A stretch of DNA of 45,679 bases from assembly GCA_022842285.1 (NCBI GenBank), contig JALHPV010000019.1, forward strand, positions 1 to 45,679, written 5' to 3'. Below the pieces are notes generated by a model that saw nothing but the letters and a program-made list of their open reading frames with translations, had not been told where the DNA came from and did no database searches. Numbering within the stretch: the first letter of the stretch is position 1; the number at the start of each line of letters is the position of its first letter. This document shows, piece by piece, positions 26,758 to 39,694 of the stretch. This DNA comes from Kofleriaceae bacterium (GTDB lineage Bacteria > Myxococcota_A > Polyangia > Haliangiales > Haliangiaceae). A program made the translations under genes and the position numbers.

Positions 26758-28701
26758 CTACTGCTTCACGAAGATGCAGGACGAGAGGACGGGCACGGTG
26801 CCGCCGCTGCAGTTGCCGAGGCCGTCGGTGAAGCCGGCCGGTGGGGCCCAGGTCTTGTTCGCGTCGCGGTTGATCGCGACATAGACCTCGTCGTCCTCGT
26901 ACGTGAGCTTGTAGACCCAGAACCAGTCCTCGACGAGGACGGTCGTGCGGGTGCCACGGCGCAGGGCGGCGTGCGCCGCGCGGAGGGTGCCGGCCTTGCG
27001 GGCATTGTCGAGCGAGCGCTGCTCCTCGGTCGTGAGGCCGGTGAAGCGCTGCATCTTGCGATTGTCCGGGTCCTGGTTGCCCGTCGTGCCGATGTCGTCG
27101 CCCTGATAGAGCATCGGGATGTTGCGCGGCGACGTCATGAGGAACGTCTGCGCGAGCCGCAGGCGCTCGTAGCCGCCCCCACGATTGAATGACTCGGTGA
27201 GCGCCCGCACCTGATCGTGGTTGCCGAAGAAGTTGCCCATGATGGCGCCGGCGTAGCCCCCCTGCTGCCCGAACGTCTCGCGCGACTGCGTGTACGCCGT
27301 GTCGTTCGGGATCGCGAACTCGGCCAGCTGCCGGACGCTCATGTCGAAGGTGAGCAGGGCCGCCTTCGTCTTGTTGTAGTACTCCTCGTCGACCTGGCCT
27401 TGGACCATGTCGGGGCGCACGTGGTAGCGCGCCCAGCCGCCGAGCGACTCGCCCACCATGTAGAAGGCCGTCGGCTCGAGCGCGAACGAGTGATCGCGCA
27501 CGGTGGTCTCCACCTCCTCCACGATCGCGGTCTTGAGGGCGCGCACGAACGCGTCGTCCATGTGCTTCAGCGCATCGGCGCGGAAGCCGTCGAAGTTGAA
27601 CTCCTGCACGATCCACAGCGCGTGATCGACGACGGCCTCGACCGCAGCCGGATGGCCGCCGTAGTCGAAGTCCGGCATGTCCGTCGTGAACCAGCAATCG
27701 AGCCGGCGCGCATCCCAGTTGCCGTCGCACGGGTTGTAGCCAAAGAACCACTCGGGGTGACGCTGGTAGATCTGTGCCTCGCGCTGCACGTGATTCGTGA
27801 CGAAGTCGGGGATGACGCGCATGCCGCGCGTGTGGGCCTCGTCGATCAGCTCGTGCAGCTCGGCCTCGGTGCCAAAGGCGGTCTCGATCGCGGTCGCGTA
27901 GCCCAGGTTCTCGAGGTGCGTGTAGCCCGTCGCGATCGGGTGATACGCGTGATAGCTCGCGTAGCGCTGCGTGTCGGTCGTCGAGACCGCGGGCTGCGAG
28001 CGGTGCGAGTTCAGGATCGGCGAGCTGATCCAGAGCGTGTTCACGCCGAGCTCGTCGAAGTAGCCCTCGCGGATCTTCTGCGTGATGCCGGCGAAGTCGC
28101 CGCCCTGCCACTGGCTGCGCGGGTCGGTGACCCGATCGAGGTCGTCCTGCGAGTTATCGAGGTTGTTGCTCGGATCGCCGTCGGCAAAGCGGTCAGTGAA
28201 GATCTGGTAGAGGATGGAGTCGTGCCACGTGAAGTCCGCATAGCGGACCCCCGGGCCGATCCACATCGGCACGAACAGCGGGCGGACGTCGGTGCCGGTC
28301 GTGGTCTTCGCGCGCACGAGCACGCTGTACTTCGAGGGCGCCACGCCCTCCTCGCGGATCGTGAACGTCTGCGTGGCCGCATCGAACACGGTGCTCGCAT
28401 CGAGCTCCTCGGCGTTGATGCGGAGCTGGGTCGCGCCGACGTCGAGCTCACCCGCGCCGGTGTATGTCGCGACCACGAGGTACGCGTCCTCGGTCTGTCG
28501 CCAGCAAAACTCGAACGCGCCTGCGGTCGTGTCGGGCGTGCAGGACTCGGTCGGGTCCGGGCAGTCCTCGCCCTCGCAGGGGGCGTCCGCCCCATCGTCG
28601 AAGTTCGGGTCCTGCGATCCGGGGCAGCCAGCGAGCAGGGCGGCGAGCAGGACCGGGAGGGCGCCGAGGGGGCGAATCATCGTACGCGCGCGTTGTTGCA
28701 T
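26758..28701 (-). CDS. Alpha-amylase family (GH13) lipoprotein
   Basis: 647 aa from ATG 28701, chosen over ATG 28680 because a GGA lies about 10 nt upstream and the basic n-region suits a signal peptide. The lipobox is LLAGC, followed by an acidic Cys-containing linker (DAPCEGEDCPDPTESC). An N-terminal beta domain (about 50-150) precedes the catalytic barrel. The barrel has GH13 region I VIPDFVTNHV, region II DGFRADALKH with the nucleophile Asp, region III FYMVGESLGG with the acid Glu, and region IV FFGNHDQVRA. It should hydrolyse alpha-1,4-glucans or maltodextrins at the cell surface while anchored by lipid. The C-terminal domain is short. Confidence 0.94.
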   Translation of the reverse strand: MQQRARTMIRPLGALPVLLAALLAGCPGSQDPNFDDGADAPCEGEDCPDPTESCTPDTTAGAFEFCWRQTEDAYLVVATYTGAGELDVGATQLRINAEELDASTVFDAATQTFTIREEGVAPSKYSVLVRAKTTTGTDVRPLFVPMWIGPGVRYADFTWHDSILYQIFTDRFADGDPSNNLDNSQDDLDRVTDPRSQWQGGDFAGITQKIREGYFDELGVNTLWISSPILNSHRSQPAVSTTDTQRYASYHAYHPIATGYTHLENLGYATAIETAFGTEAELHELIDEAHTRGMRVIPDFVTNHVQREAQIYQRHPEWFFGYNPCDGNWDARRLDCWFTTDMPDFDYGGHPAAVEAVVDHALWIVQEFNFDGFRADALKHMDDAFVRALKTAIVEEVETTVRDHSFALEPTAFYMVGESLGGWARYHVRPDMVQGQVDEEYYNKTKAALLTFDMSVRQLAEFAIPNDTAYTQSRETFGQQGGYAGAIMGNFFGNHDQVRALTESFNRGGGYERLRLAQTFLMTSPRNIPMLYQGDDIGTTGNQDPDNRKMQRFTGLTTEEQRSLDNARKAGTLRAAHAALRRGTRTTVLVEDWFWVYKLTYEDDEVYVAINRDANKTWAPPAGFTDGLGNCSGGTVPVLSSCIFVKQ

Positions 28702-28794
28702 GCTCTGATCCGGCCGCCAACGGAAATCTTCCGAGGCGTGGCGCGGGGTTAGCGCGGTCTCGAGCCGGTGCGTTGCCGAACGCAACCGGCCCGG

Positions 28795-28938
28795 GTGTCG
28801 CGCGACGCAACCGCCTACAGCAACCCGATGCCCTGCCGCCCCTGCAACGGCGAGCCGATGCCCCGGTTCTACGTGGGCGGCTGCCCCTGCCTGCCGCTCA
28901 AGAGCGTGAAGACCCGGGTCCCGATCGAGCTGCCCTGA
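28795..28938 (+). CDS. Tiny Cys-rich protein (CxxC..CxC)
   Basis: 47 aa from GTG 28795, or 36 aa from ATG 28828. The shorter form begins MPCRPCNGEPMPRFYVGGCP and continues CLPLKSVKTRV. It has CRPC and CPC pairs that could bind a metal or form disulfides. From the ATG on, every codon ends in G or C. That is strong evidence for coding in this genome, and the same stretch in other frames gives low-complexity Arg/Pro. No signal peptide or Shine-Dalgarno is evident. It lies between the divergent amylase gene and the SNF2 helicase. No homologue is recalled. Confidence 0.5.
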   Translation: MSRDATAYSNPMPCRPCNGEPMPRFYVGGCPCLPLKSVKTRVPIELP

Positions 28939-29147
28939 GTGGGTGAATCGGGATCGGATCGTCAAGATCTGGTCGATCCAAACGATCGGTAGTGGCCCTA
29001 CCGGGAGCACCACCACTAACGGTGGTGTGGCGCCGCGACAGGCGAAAACTGGACGGGGATCTCTCCCTTCGGCACCCTGAGTCGCAGATGTCTCTTGATT
29101 CGGGGCCGGTCCTGGGAAGCCGGCCGAATCTAGTCTCGCCCCGGTGC

Positions 29148-31382
<2,235 letters not shown>

Positions 31383-31441
31383 TTCGGTTCGGTCTCGCTG
31401 GCTCGCTGAATAGTCCCGCGCGCGGCGACGTTCCCTCTACA

Positions 31442-32194
31442 ATGGCCGAGGTGACACGCCGAACGTTCCATCGGAATGCGCTCGGCACGCTGCTCACCAT
31501 GGCCGGCGGCATGCTGCTCGTACGGGCCCTGTGCGTGTGGTCGAACAACTGGCCACTCCTGCTCCTCCAGGTGGTGGCAGGCACGGTGCTCGGAGCCTGG
31601 GTCGCCCGCCGGAGCTACCCCGAGCTGCGCGTCCCCGATACGGCGGTCGCAGGCGGACTGGCCGTGATGCTCGTCGTCGGCATCGGGCACATGGGCCACG
31701 CGACTCCTCCGCTCTCCGAGCTCGTGGCGTTCGCCCTGATCGCGGCGGCGAGCGCGGGGGGAACGCTCTTCTGGCTTCGCGGGAAGGCCGCACCGCCCGC
31801 GGGTCGGTTCCTGCGCGTCATTCACACGGGGACGATCGTGTGGGCGGCGACGCCCGCCACGGTCGCAGTCCTGACGCCCCTGACGGCGAGCGACGAGCTC
31901 GTGTTCGTCGGCATCTTCGTCGCGGGGATCGCCGCGCAGGCACTCGTCCCGGCGGCCAATGTGGGGATCGTCGTGCTGGGCTTCCTCGCCGGGTTGGTAG
32001 CACCGGCAACGTCCATCATCATCGTCACCGACGATCTCCGGCATCCACAGCTTGCCGTCCTCGTGCTGAGCCTGGTCGCCGTCGTCGGGAGCCTCGTCGT
32101 GGCCCTGGGCGCAGGGCTCGGGTCGCTCGTGAAGCACCAGCGGGCGCTCTCGGATGTCGAGCTCGTGCCACCCGCTCGGATCGAACCGCCGTGA
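31442..32194 (+). CDS. Polytopic membrane protein of unknown function
   Basis: 250 aa with about seven to eight hydrophobic spans (NALGTLLTMAGGMLLVRAL, WPLLLLQVVAGTVLGAWVA, TAVAGGLAVMLVVGIGHMG, LVAFALIAAASAGGTLFWL, TGTIVWAATPATVAVLTPL, LVFVGIFVAGIAAQALVPAA, IVVLGFLAGLVAPATSIII, LAVLVLSLVAVVGSLVVAL). Some His residues sit in loops. No catalytic motif or transporter signature was recognised. It begins 59 bp after the SNF2 stop on the same strand. It ends just before the CTAG tract and converges on the next lipoprotein gene. Confidence 0.75.
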   Translation: MAEVTRRTFHRNALGTLLTMAGGMLLVRALCVWSNNWPLLLLQVVAGTVLGAWVARRSYPELRVPDTAVAGGLAVMLVVGIGHMGHATPPLSELVAFALIAAASAGGTLFWLRGKAAPPAGRFLRVIHTGTIVWAATPATVAVLTPLTASDELVFVGIFVAGIAAQALVPAANVGIVVLGFLAGLVAPATSIIIVTDDLRHPQLAVLVLSLVAVVGSLVVALGAGLGSLVKHQRALSDVELVPPARIEPP

Positions 32195-32197
32195 GCG

Positions 32198-32267
32198 AGC
32201 CCGCCTAGCTAGCTAGCTAGATAGCTAGCTAGTGGCACCACTGCGACTTCAGGAACAGCCCGCCTAG
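32198..32267. repeat. CTAG microsatellite flanked by 11-bp direct repeats
   Basis: 32205-32232 is built from CTAG units: four in a row, a short ATAG interruption, then two more, six CTAG in 28 bp. The sequence is nearly self-complementary and places TAG stops in all frames on both strands. The 11-mer AGCCCGCCTAG occurs at 32198-32208 and again at 32257-32267; the second copy carries the stop codon of the minus-strand lipoprotein gene. The tract lies between the stops of convergent genes. Such a run is strange in a high-GC genome, where CTAG is usually rare. Confidence 0.85.
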
Positions 32268-33139
32268 TTCGCGGTGCGGCCGATGACCGGCGCGTCAGTC
32301 GCGACAGCGGCCCCGAACCAGCGCAGATTGCCCGTCTTGCGCGAGATCGCATCGCCCGTGACCGGATCGATCTCGATCAGCTTGCCGCTGCCTGCTTCGA
32401 AGCCATCGTCGACGAAGCCGTAGATCTTGCCGGCCCAGAAGCCGAGTCCGAAGATCTTGTCGAAGCCGGTGCCCTCGCCGATGAGAGTGGCCTGCCACGT
32501 GGTGGGGTCGATGCGCGCCAGGTAGTCGAGCCCGGTCGGATCGTCCTGGACGTCGACGGTGGCGAAGATGCCGAAGTCGCGCACGCCGAAGAGGTCGCCC
32601 GACGAGCGGATCTGCTTGCCGCTGATCGTGCCGTAGTTGCCGAGCAGGGTCGCGTTGCCCGTCGCATCGATCCGGTAGACGTTGCCCGCGCCGTTCGCGG
32701 TCACGAGGATATCGGCCGCGCCGCCACCTTGCGGGATGAACGAGAGGCTGGTCGCGCCCCGTGCCTCCATCGGAAGCGCGCGCACGAGGGTGGCCGCGCC
32801 AGTGGCCGAATCGATCTCGTAGATCTCCTCGGCGGTGACGCCGAGCATCCGGTCGTTGCCATCCAGGGCGAGGTCGAGGAGCTGCACCGTCTGCCCACCG
32901 CCGCCGACCGGCAAGCCCGTGATCGTGCCGACCTCGTCGGCGGTGAAGTCGGTGTCGTCCACCTGGAACAGGATGCTGCCGGTGTGCGCGAACACCCGCG
33001 ACGTCTCGTCGATCGGCACGTCGGGCAAGAGGTCGCCATCCGGGGACGCGTCAGGCTGCGACACCGGTGCGTCAGGTTGCCCTTGCCGGTCCTCAGGACC
33101 ACACGCCGCCACGAGAGTGATCGCCAGGAGGAGTCGCAT
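32264..33139 (-). CDS. Lipoprotein with beta-propeller-like repeats
   Basis: 291 aa. The lipoprotein signal is MRLLLAITLVAAC, followed by an acidic/Pro linker (DAPVSQPDASPDGDLLPDV). The mature part is a series of short beta-like units with Asp/Gly turns (GSILFQVDDTD, LLDLALDGNDRMLGVTAEE, IYEIDSATGAATLVRALPM, VYRIDATGNATLLGNYG, LARIDPTTWQATLIGEG, LIEIDPVTGDAISRKTGN). The recurring pattern of I-D-x-x-T-G/x-x-x-A-T-L suggests a beta-propeller such as those found in surface proteins of myxobacteria. The function is unknown. It is divergent from the kinase-WD40 gene across 126 bp with no promoter motif I can name. Confidence 0.85.
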   Translation of the reverse strand: MRLLLAITLVAACGPEDRQGQPDAPVSQPDASPDGDLLPDVPIDETSRVFAHTGSILFQVDDTDFTADEVGTITGLPVGGGGQTVQLLDLALDGNDRMLGVTAEEIYEIDSATGAATLVRALPMEARGATSLSFIPQGGGAADILVTANGAGNVYRIDATGNATLLGNYGTISGKQIRSSGDLFGVRDFGIFATVDVQDDPTGLDYLARIDPTTWQATLIGEGTGFDKIFGLGFWAGKIYGFVDDGFEAGSGKLIEIDPVTGDAISRKTGNLRWFGAAVATDAPVIGRTAN

Positions 33140-33265
33140 GCGGGCGGGACTCTACCCATGCTCTGTATCAAAAACAGCTCGAAACGAAAACTCCGTGTCC
33201 ACCGTCGCACTCGTATGGGAATCTCGTGCATCCCAGCCCGGTTTCTGTCGGTCTGACCACGCTTT

Positions 33266-36682
<3,417 letters not shown>

Positions 36683-37234
36683 GTTGCGCGGGGTAGGCCC
36701 CCGCCGCACAGCGATTTTCCTGCGCTCGATAGTCACGCGTGACAGCAAGGAATGCGCGCTGCTGCGCGCGTCACGCGCGAAGCGCCGAATTCAGCGTCTC
36801 CGTGCACGGGTCGCGCTGGCACGGGTGCTGCTCCACCTGCCTACGACTCGGCGATCGGAACGGACCGCCCACCCACGGATAGCCAGCAGGCGTCGTTGCT
36901 GCAAAGGAACGACAGGTCGTCACCACCTCAAATCGCCACCAGGTCATACCGAGCACCGCAAGGACAGCTTGTCCACGCATCGCATCGGAAGCACGACAGA
37001 CCACCGGCGACGGATTCAAGACGTTGGAAGCCACGGTGACGAAGACACCCTGAGATCGGCGCACACTCGCCAGTACCTTCACGCGGACGCGTGACATGCC
37101 GCAGAACAATCGACGCGATTCGACGGAACGAATCGATCCCATCTGCAAGGAGATGGAGCTGCGACGGACGGTACGAGTGACTTGAACGTGGTTGGCGGTC
37201 CATTCGGGTCGCCGAGTCTTCCATCGGAGGACGT
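36683..37234. other. Gene-poor region of unusual base use
   Basis: About 550 bp with no convincing gene on either strand. Third-position bias is lost and the sequence has more A/T-ending codons than its neighbours. It contains a perfect 12-bp palindrome GTCACGCGTGAC (36732-36743), a GCGCGC-rich patch (36753-36780) that could act as a terminator stem, and a 7-bp stem CGATTCG/CGAATCG at 37116-37135. A 29-aa ORF at 37096-37185 was not accepted. It may be a decayed gene or foreign fragment; nothing identifies its source. Confidence 0.5.
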
Positions 37235-37444
37235 ATGGACAAGCGTAGGCAGACCCCGGCCGACAGAGTTGGATACCGGAACAAGCGAACGCAGCGCCAC
37301 GACGAGGATGCCGAGCTCGAGGCTCGCATCCCACAATCCAGCCGCTGGCGGCCCTCCAACGACGTGTTCGGCGACGATCGGAGGATGAGTCGGACCGTCG
37401 ATGCGGATCTCGACTTCGAGGGCCGCTTCGGCAAGCAGCGCTGA
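37235..37444 (+). CDS. Small charged protein (69 aa)
   Basis: 69 aa, preceded by GGAGG at 37226-37230 with a 4-nt gap to the ATG. The protein is very hydrophilic and rich in Arg and Asp (MDKRRQTPADRVGYRNKRTQ, then HDEDAELEAR, ending LDFEGRFGKQR), with no Cys and no membrane segment. Codon bias improves towards the 3' end. It converges on the kinase-TonB gene (2 bp between stops). The function is unknown; a disordered nucleic-acid-binding protein is conceivable. It could still be a chance ORF. Confidence 0.45.
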   Translation: MDKRRQTPADRVGYRNKRTQRHDEDAELEARIPQSSRWRPSNDVFGDDRRMSRTVDADLDFEGRFGKQR

Positions 37445-37446
37445 GG

Positions 37447-39678
37447 CTACTCCGCCGACTTCAGGACGATCTTCACGCTGTACAGGAAGCACGCCGGCGT
37501 CACCACGCCGTCCTGGTTCTTGTAGGGCGCGTACTTCCACGTCTTGATCGCGGACTGCAGCTGCGTCGCGACGCCGTCGGGCGCCTTCTTGATGTCGACG
37601 GAGGAGACCTTGCCGCTCTCGCTGATGCAGACCTTCGCCATCACCTGACCCGAGGTCGCGCCTCCGGTGCTCTTCAGCGTCGGTAGCTCGCCCGAGAGCT
37701 TCTTCACGGCGGTTGCGGACACGGCGGCGATGGTGGGCTTGGCCGGCTGGACCGGCGGCTTGGTCGGCTGGACCGGCGGCTTGGTCGGCTGGACCGGCGG
37801 CTTGGTCGGCTGGACCGGCGGCGGATCAGGCTGCTTCACCGGCTCCGGCTCCACGGGTGGCGGCGTGACGATGGCGACCTCGGGCTTCTTGGGGGCCGGC
37901 TCGACCTTCTCGGGCTTCTTGTCGCGATCGGGCTTCCGCGGCTTGTCGGGTCGGTCCGGCTGGTCCGGGGCCTCCTTGCCGTCGCCCGGGCCGCCCGTGG
38001 CGGGCTTCGTGATCGCGGCATCGATGGGCGTCCCCGGCTGCGCGTCGGTCGTCTCGTCGGGATCGGCCACGCCCACTCCAGGCGCCACCGTCGGCTCGCG
38101 CGTCGGCGCGGGATCGCTGCTGCCACCGCCACGTTCCGGCGGCGTCTGTGTCGCCGCCGAACCAGTCTCCGTCGTCGTCGCGATCGGCTCGCTGGTCGGC
38201 TTCATCTCGTCGGAGCCCCCGCGCAGCACGACCATGGCCACGGCGAACCCGCCACCCGCGAGCAATAACAGCAGGAGCAGCAGCGGCCACATCCTCTTGC
38301 GACCGTCGGCCGTTGGTGGCGGCGCCGGAATCGGTGCGAGGCTCGGACGCGCGACCTGCGACACCGACGGCTGTGACGGGTGATGCGGAAACGGCACGAC
38401 CGGCAACGACTGCGACGAGGGCGTGTACTCGGGCGTCTGCGGTGGGGGCGTGGGCGGTACCTGCTGCACGCCGCGGACGGGCGAGGGCAGCGAGACCGAG
38501 AAGTCGAGCATCGGCATCGCGGGCGCGGTCTGGCGCGCCTGGCCCTGGACGCCCGACATGACCGCGTTCCCAGGAGTGCCCGTCGGCGTGCTCTTCCGCG
38601 CGATGGACGTCTCCGGCGGCGCCGCGAGTGGCAGCCGGTCCCGCATCGCATACGGCTGATCCGAGGGGGTGTAACCGGGCGTCGGGGGACCGCCGGTCGC
38701 CCGCGAGTTGCGCATGCTGGCGCGCCCCGAGACACGTCCGCCCTCCTCGGGCGGAATCTGCGCGAGCCAGTCCTGCACGTCACGCGCGGACCAATGCAGG
38801 CCCGCGTAGCGAGACACCTCGTCCAGCATCGAGCGGAAAGCGCCGGCACTCGGCAGGCGATCCCGTGGGTTGCGCGCAAGGGCGGCGAGCACCACGTCGT
38901 CGAGGCCGGGCGGCACGCTCGCGTTGTGATCCGACGGCCGCGGAATCGGAGCCTCGCGGATCTTCATGATCGTCTCGAGGTCTGTCGTCGCCGAGAACAG
39001 CGGGCGCAGCGTCAACATCTCGTGCGCGACCACGCCGAGCGAGAACACATCGCTCGCGGATCCCAGCGCCATCCCGGCCGCGGCCTCGGGCGCCATATAC
39101 GCGTACTTGCCCTTCACCCGGCCACCGTCGGTGTGGAGCTGCGCGCTCGACGCCTTCGCGATACCGAAGTCGATCACCTTCATGTGACCGGTGGGCGCGA
39201 CGATGAGGTTCGACGGCGAGACATCGCGGTGGACGATGTCGAGCGGCTCGCCGGTCTCGTCATCGACGAAGGTGTGCGCGTAGTGGAGGGCCTCGCAGGT
39301 CTCCGAGAGCAGCGCGAGCACGACGGGGAGCGGGATCAGCTGGCCGACCCGCCGCGCGTAGCGCAAGAGCCGCCGCACGTCGGGGCCGTCGACGAGCTCC
39401 ATCGCGATGAAGTACGTCTCGGCGACTTTGCCGAAGTCGTAGATCTGCGCGATGTTGGGATGCACGAGCATGGAGGCGACCTTCGCCTCCCGGATGAACG
39501 ACTCGACGAAGTCGTCGTCCTCCGACAGATGCGGCAGCATCCGCTTCAGAGCAACCTGCCGCTCGAACCCGGCAATGCCCTGCTTCTTGGCGCGGTGCAC
39601 CGTGGCCATGCCGCCGGCGCCCAGCCGTTCGAACACGGCATACGGACCGAACGATTCGCTCGGTCGCGCGTCGCTCAC
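37447..39678 (-). CDS. Ser/Thr kinase fused to TonB-like periplasmic domain
   Basis: 743 aa from a GTG at 39678; GGGAGG lies 10 nt upstream, directly after the receptor stop. The kinase domain (about 13-290) has Gly loop GAGGMATV, Lys45 in VALKRML, HRDVSPSNLIV (150-160), DFG (170-172) and YMAPEAA. A Pro/Ser-rich segment leads to one membrane span (about 464-485, PLLLLLLLLAGGGFAVAMVV). Next is a Pro/Lys/Glu spacer like that of TonB (KPRKPDRDKKPEKVEPAPKK, then PVQPTKP repeats). The C-terminal domain (about 660-741) contains GQVMAKVCISESGKVSSVDI, QSAIKTWKYAPYKNQDG and FLYSVKIVLK, which matches the TonB C-terminal pattern by eye. It follows a TonB-dependent receptor gene by 16 bp, suggesting that the TonB-like end contacts that receptor. 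Confidence 0.9.
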   Translation of the reverse strand: MSDARPSESFGPYAVFERLGAGGMATVHRAKKQGIAGFERQVALKRMLPHLSEDDDFVESFIREAKVASMLVHPNIAQIYDFGKVAETYFIAMELVDGPDVRRLLRYARRVGQLIPLPVVLALLSETCEALHYAHTFVDDETGEPLDIVHRDVSPSNLIVAPTGHMKVIDFGIAKASSAQLHTDGGRVKGKYAYMAPEAAAGMALGSASDVFSLGVVAHEMLTLRPLFSATTDLETIMKIREAPIPRPSDHNASVPPGLDDVVLAALARNPRDRLPSAGAFRSMLDEVSRYAGLHWSARDVQDWLAQIPPEEGGRVSGRASMRNSRATGGPPTPGYTPSDQPYAMRDRLPLAAPPETSIARKSTPTGTPGNAVMSGVQGQARQTAPAMPMLDFSVSLPSPVRGVQQVPPTPPPQTPEYTPSSQSLPVVPFPHHPSQPSVSQVARPSLAPIPAPPPTADGRKRMWPLLLLLLLLAGGGFAVAMVVLRGGSDEMKPTSEPIATTTETGSAATQTPPERGGGSSDPAPTREPTVAPGVGVADPDETTDAQPGTPIDAAITKPATGGPGDGKEAPDQPDRPDKPRKPDRDKKPEKVEPAPKKPEVAIVTPPPVEPEPVKQPDPPPVQPTKPPVQPTKPPVQPTKPPVQPAKPTIAAVSATAVKKLSGELPTLKSTGGATSGQVMAKVCISESGKVSSVDIKKAPDGVATQLQSAIKTWKYAPYKNQDGVVTPACFLYSVKIVLKSAE
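37736..37819 (-). repeat. Four 21-bp tandem repeats in the TonB-like spacer
   Basis: Four adjacent 21-bp units; the first (on the plus strand) differs by one base from the other three, which are identical. On the coding strand each encodes PVQPTKP (PVQPAKP in the variant unit). The array keeps the reading frame, so copy-number change would lengthen or shorten the periplasmic spacer by 7 residues. Confidence 0.95.
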
Positions 39679-39694
39679 TGAGCCGCCGCCTCCC

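Noticed and set aside
29008-29027. CACCACC/GGTGGTG hairpin upstream of the SNF2 gene as a terminator
   Set aside because: No T-tract follows, and its position between divergent genes does not suit a terminator; could be an operator, but only one copy.
28992-29147. N-terminal extension of the SNF2 helicase from ATG 28992
   Set aside because: Third-position G/C bias is absent until about 29140, and the extension includes the hairpin; a GTG at 29148 fits better, though this is not proven.
37096-37185. 29-codon ORF
   Set aside because: No Shine-Dalgarno, mixed third positions, no recognisable feature.
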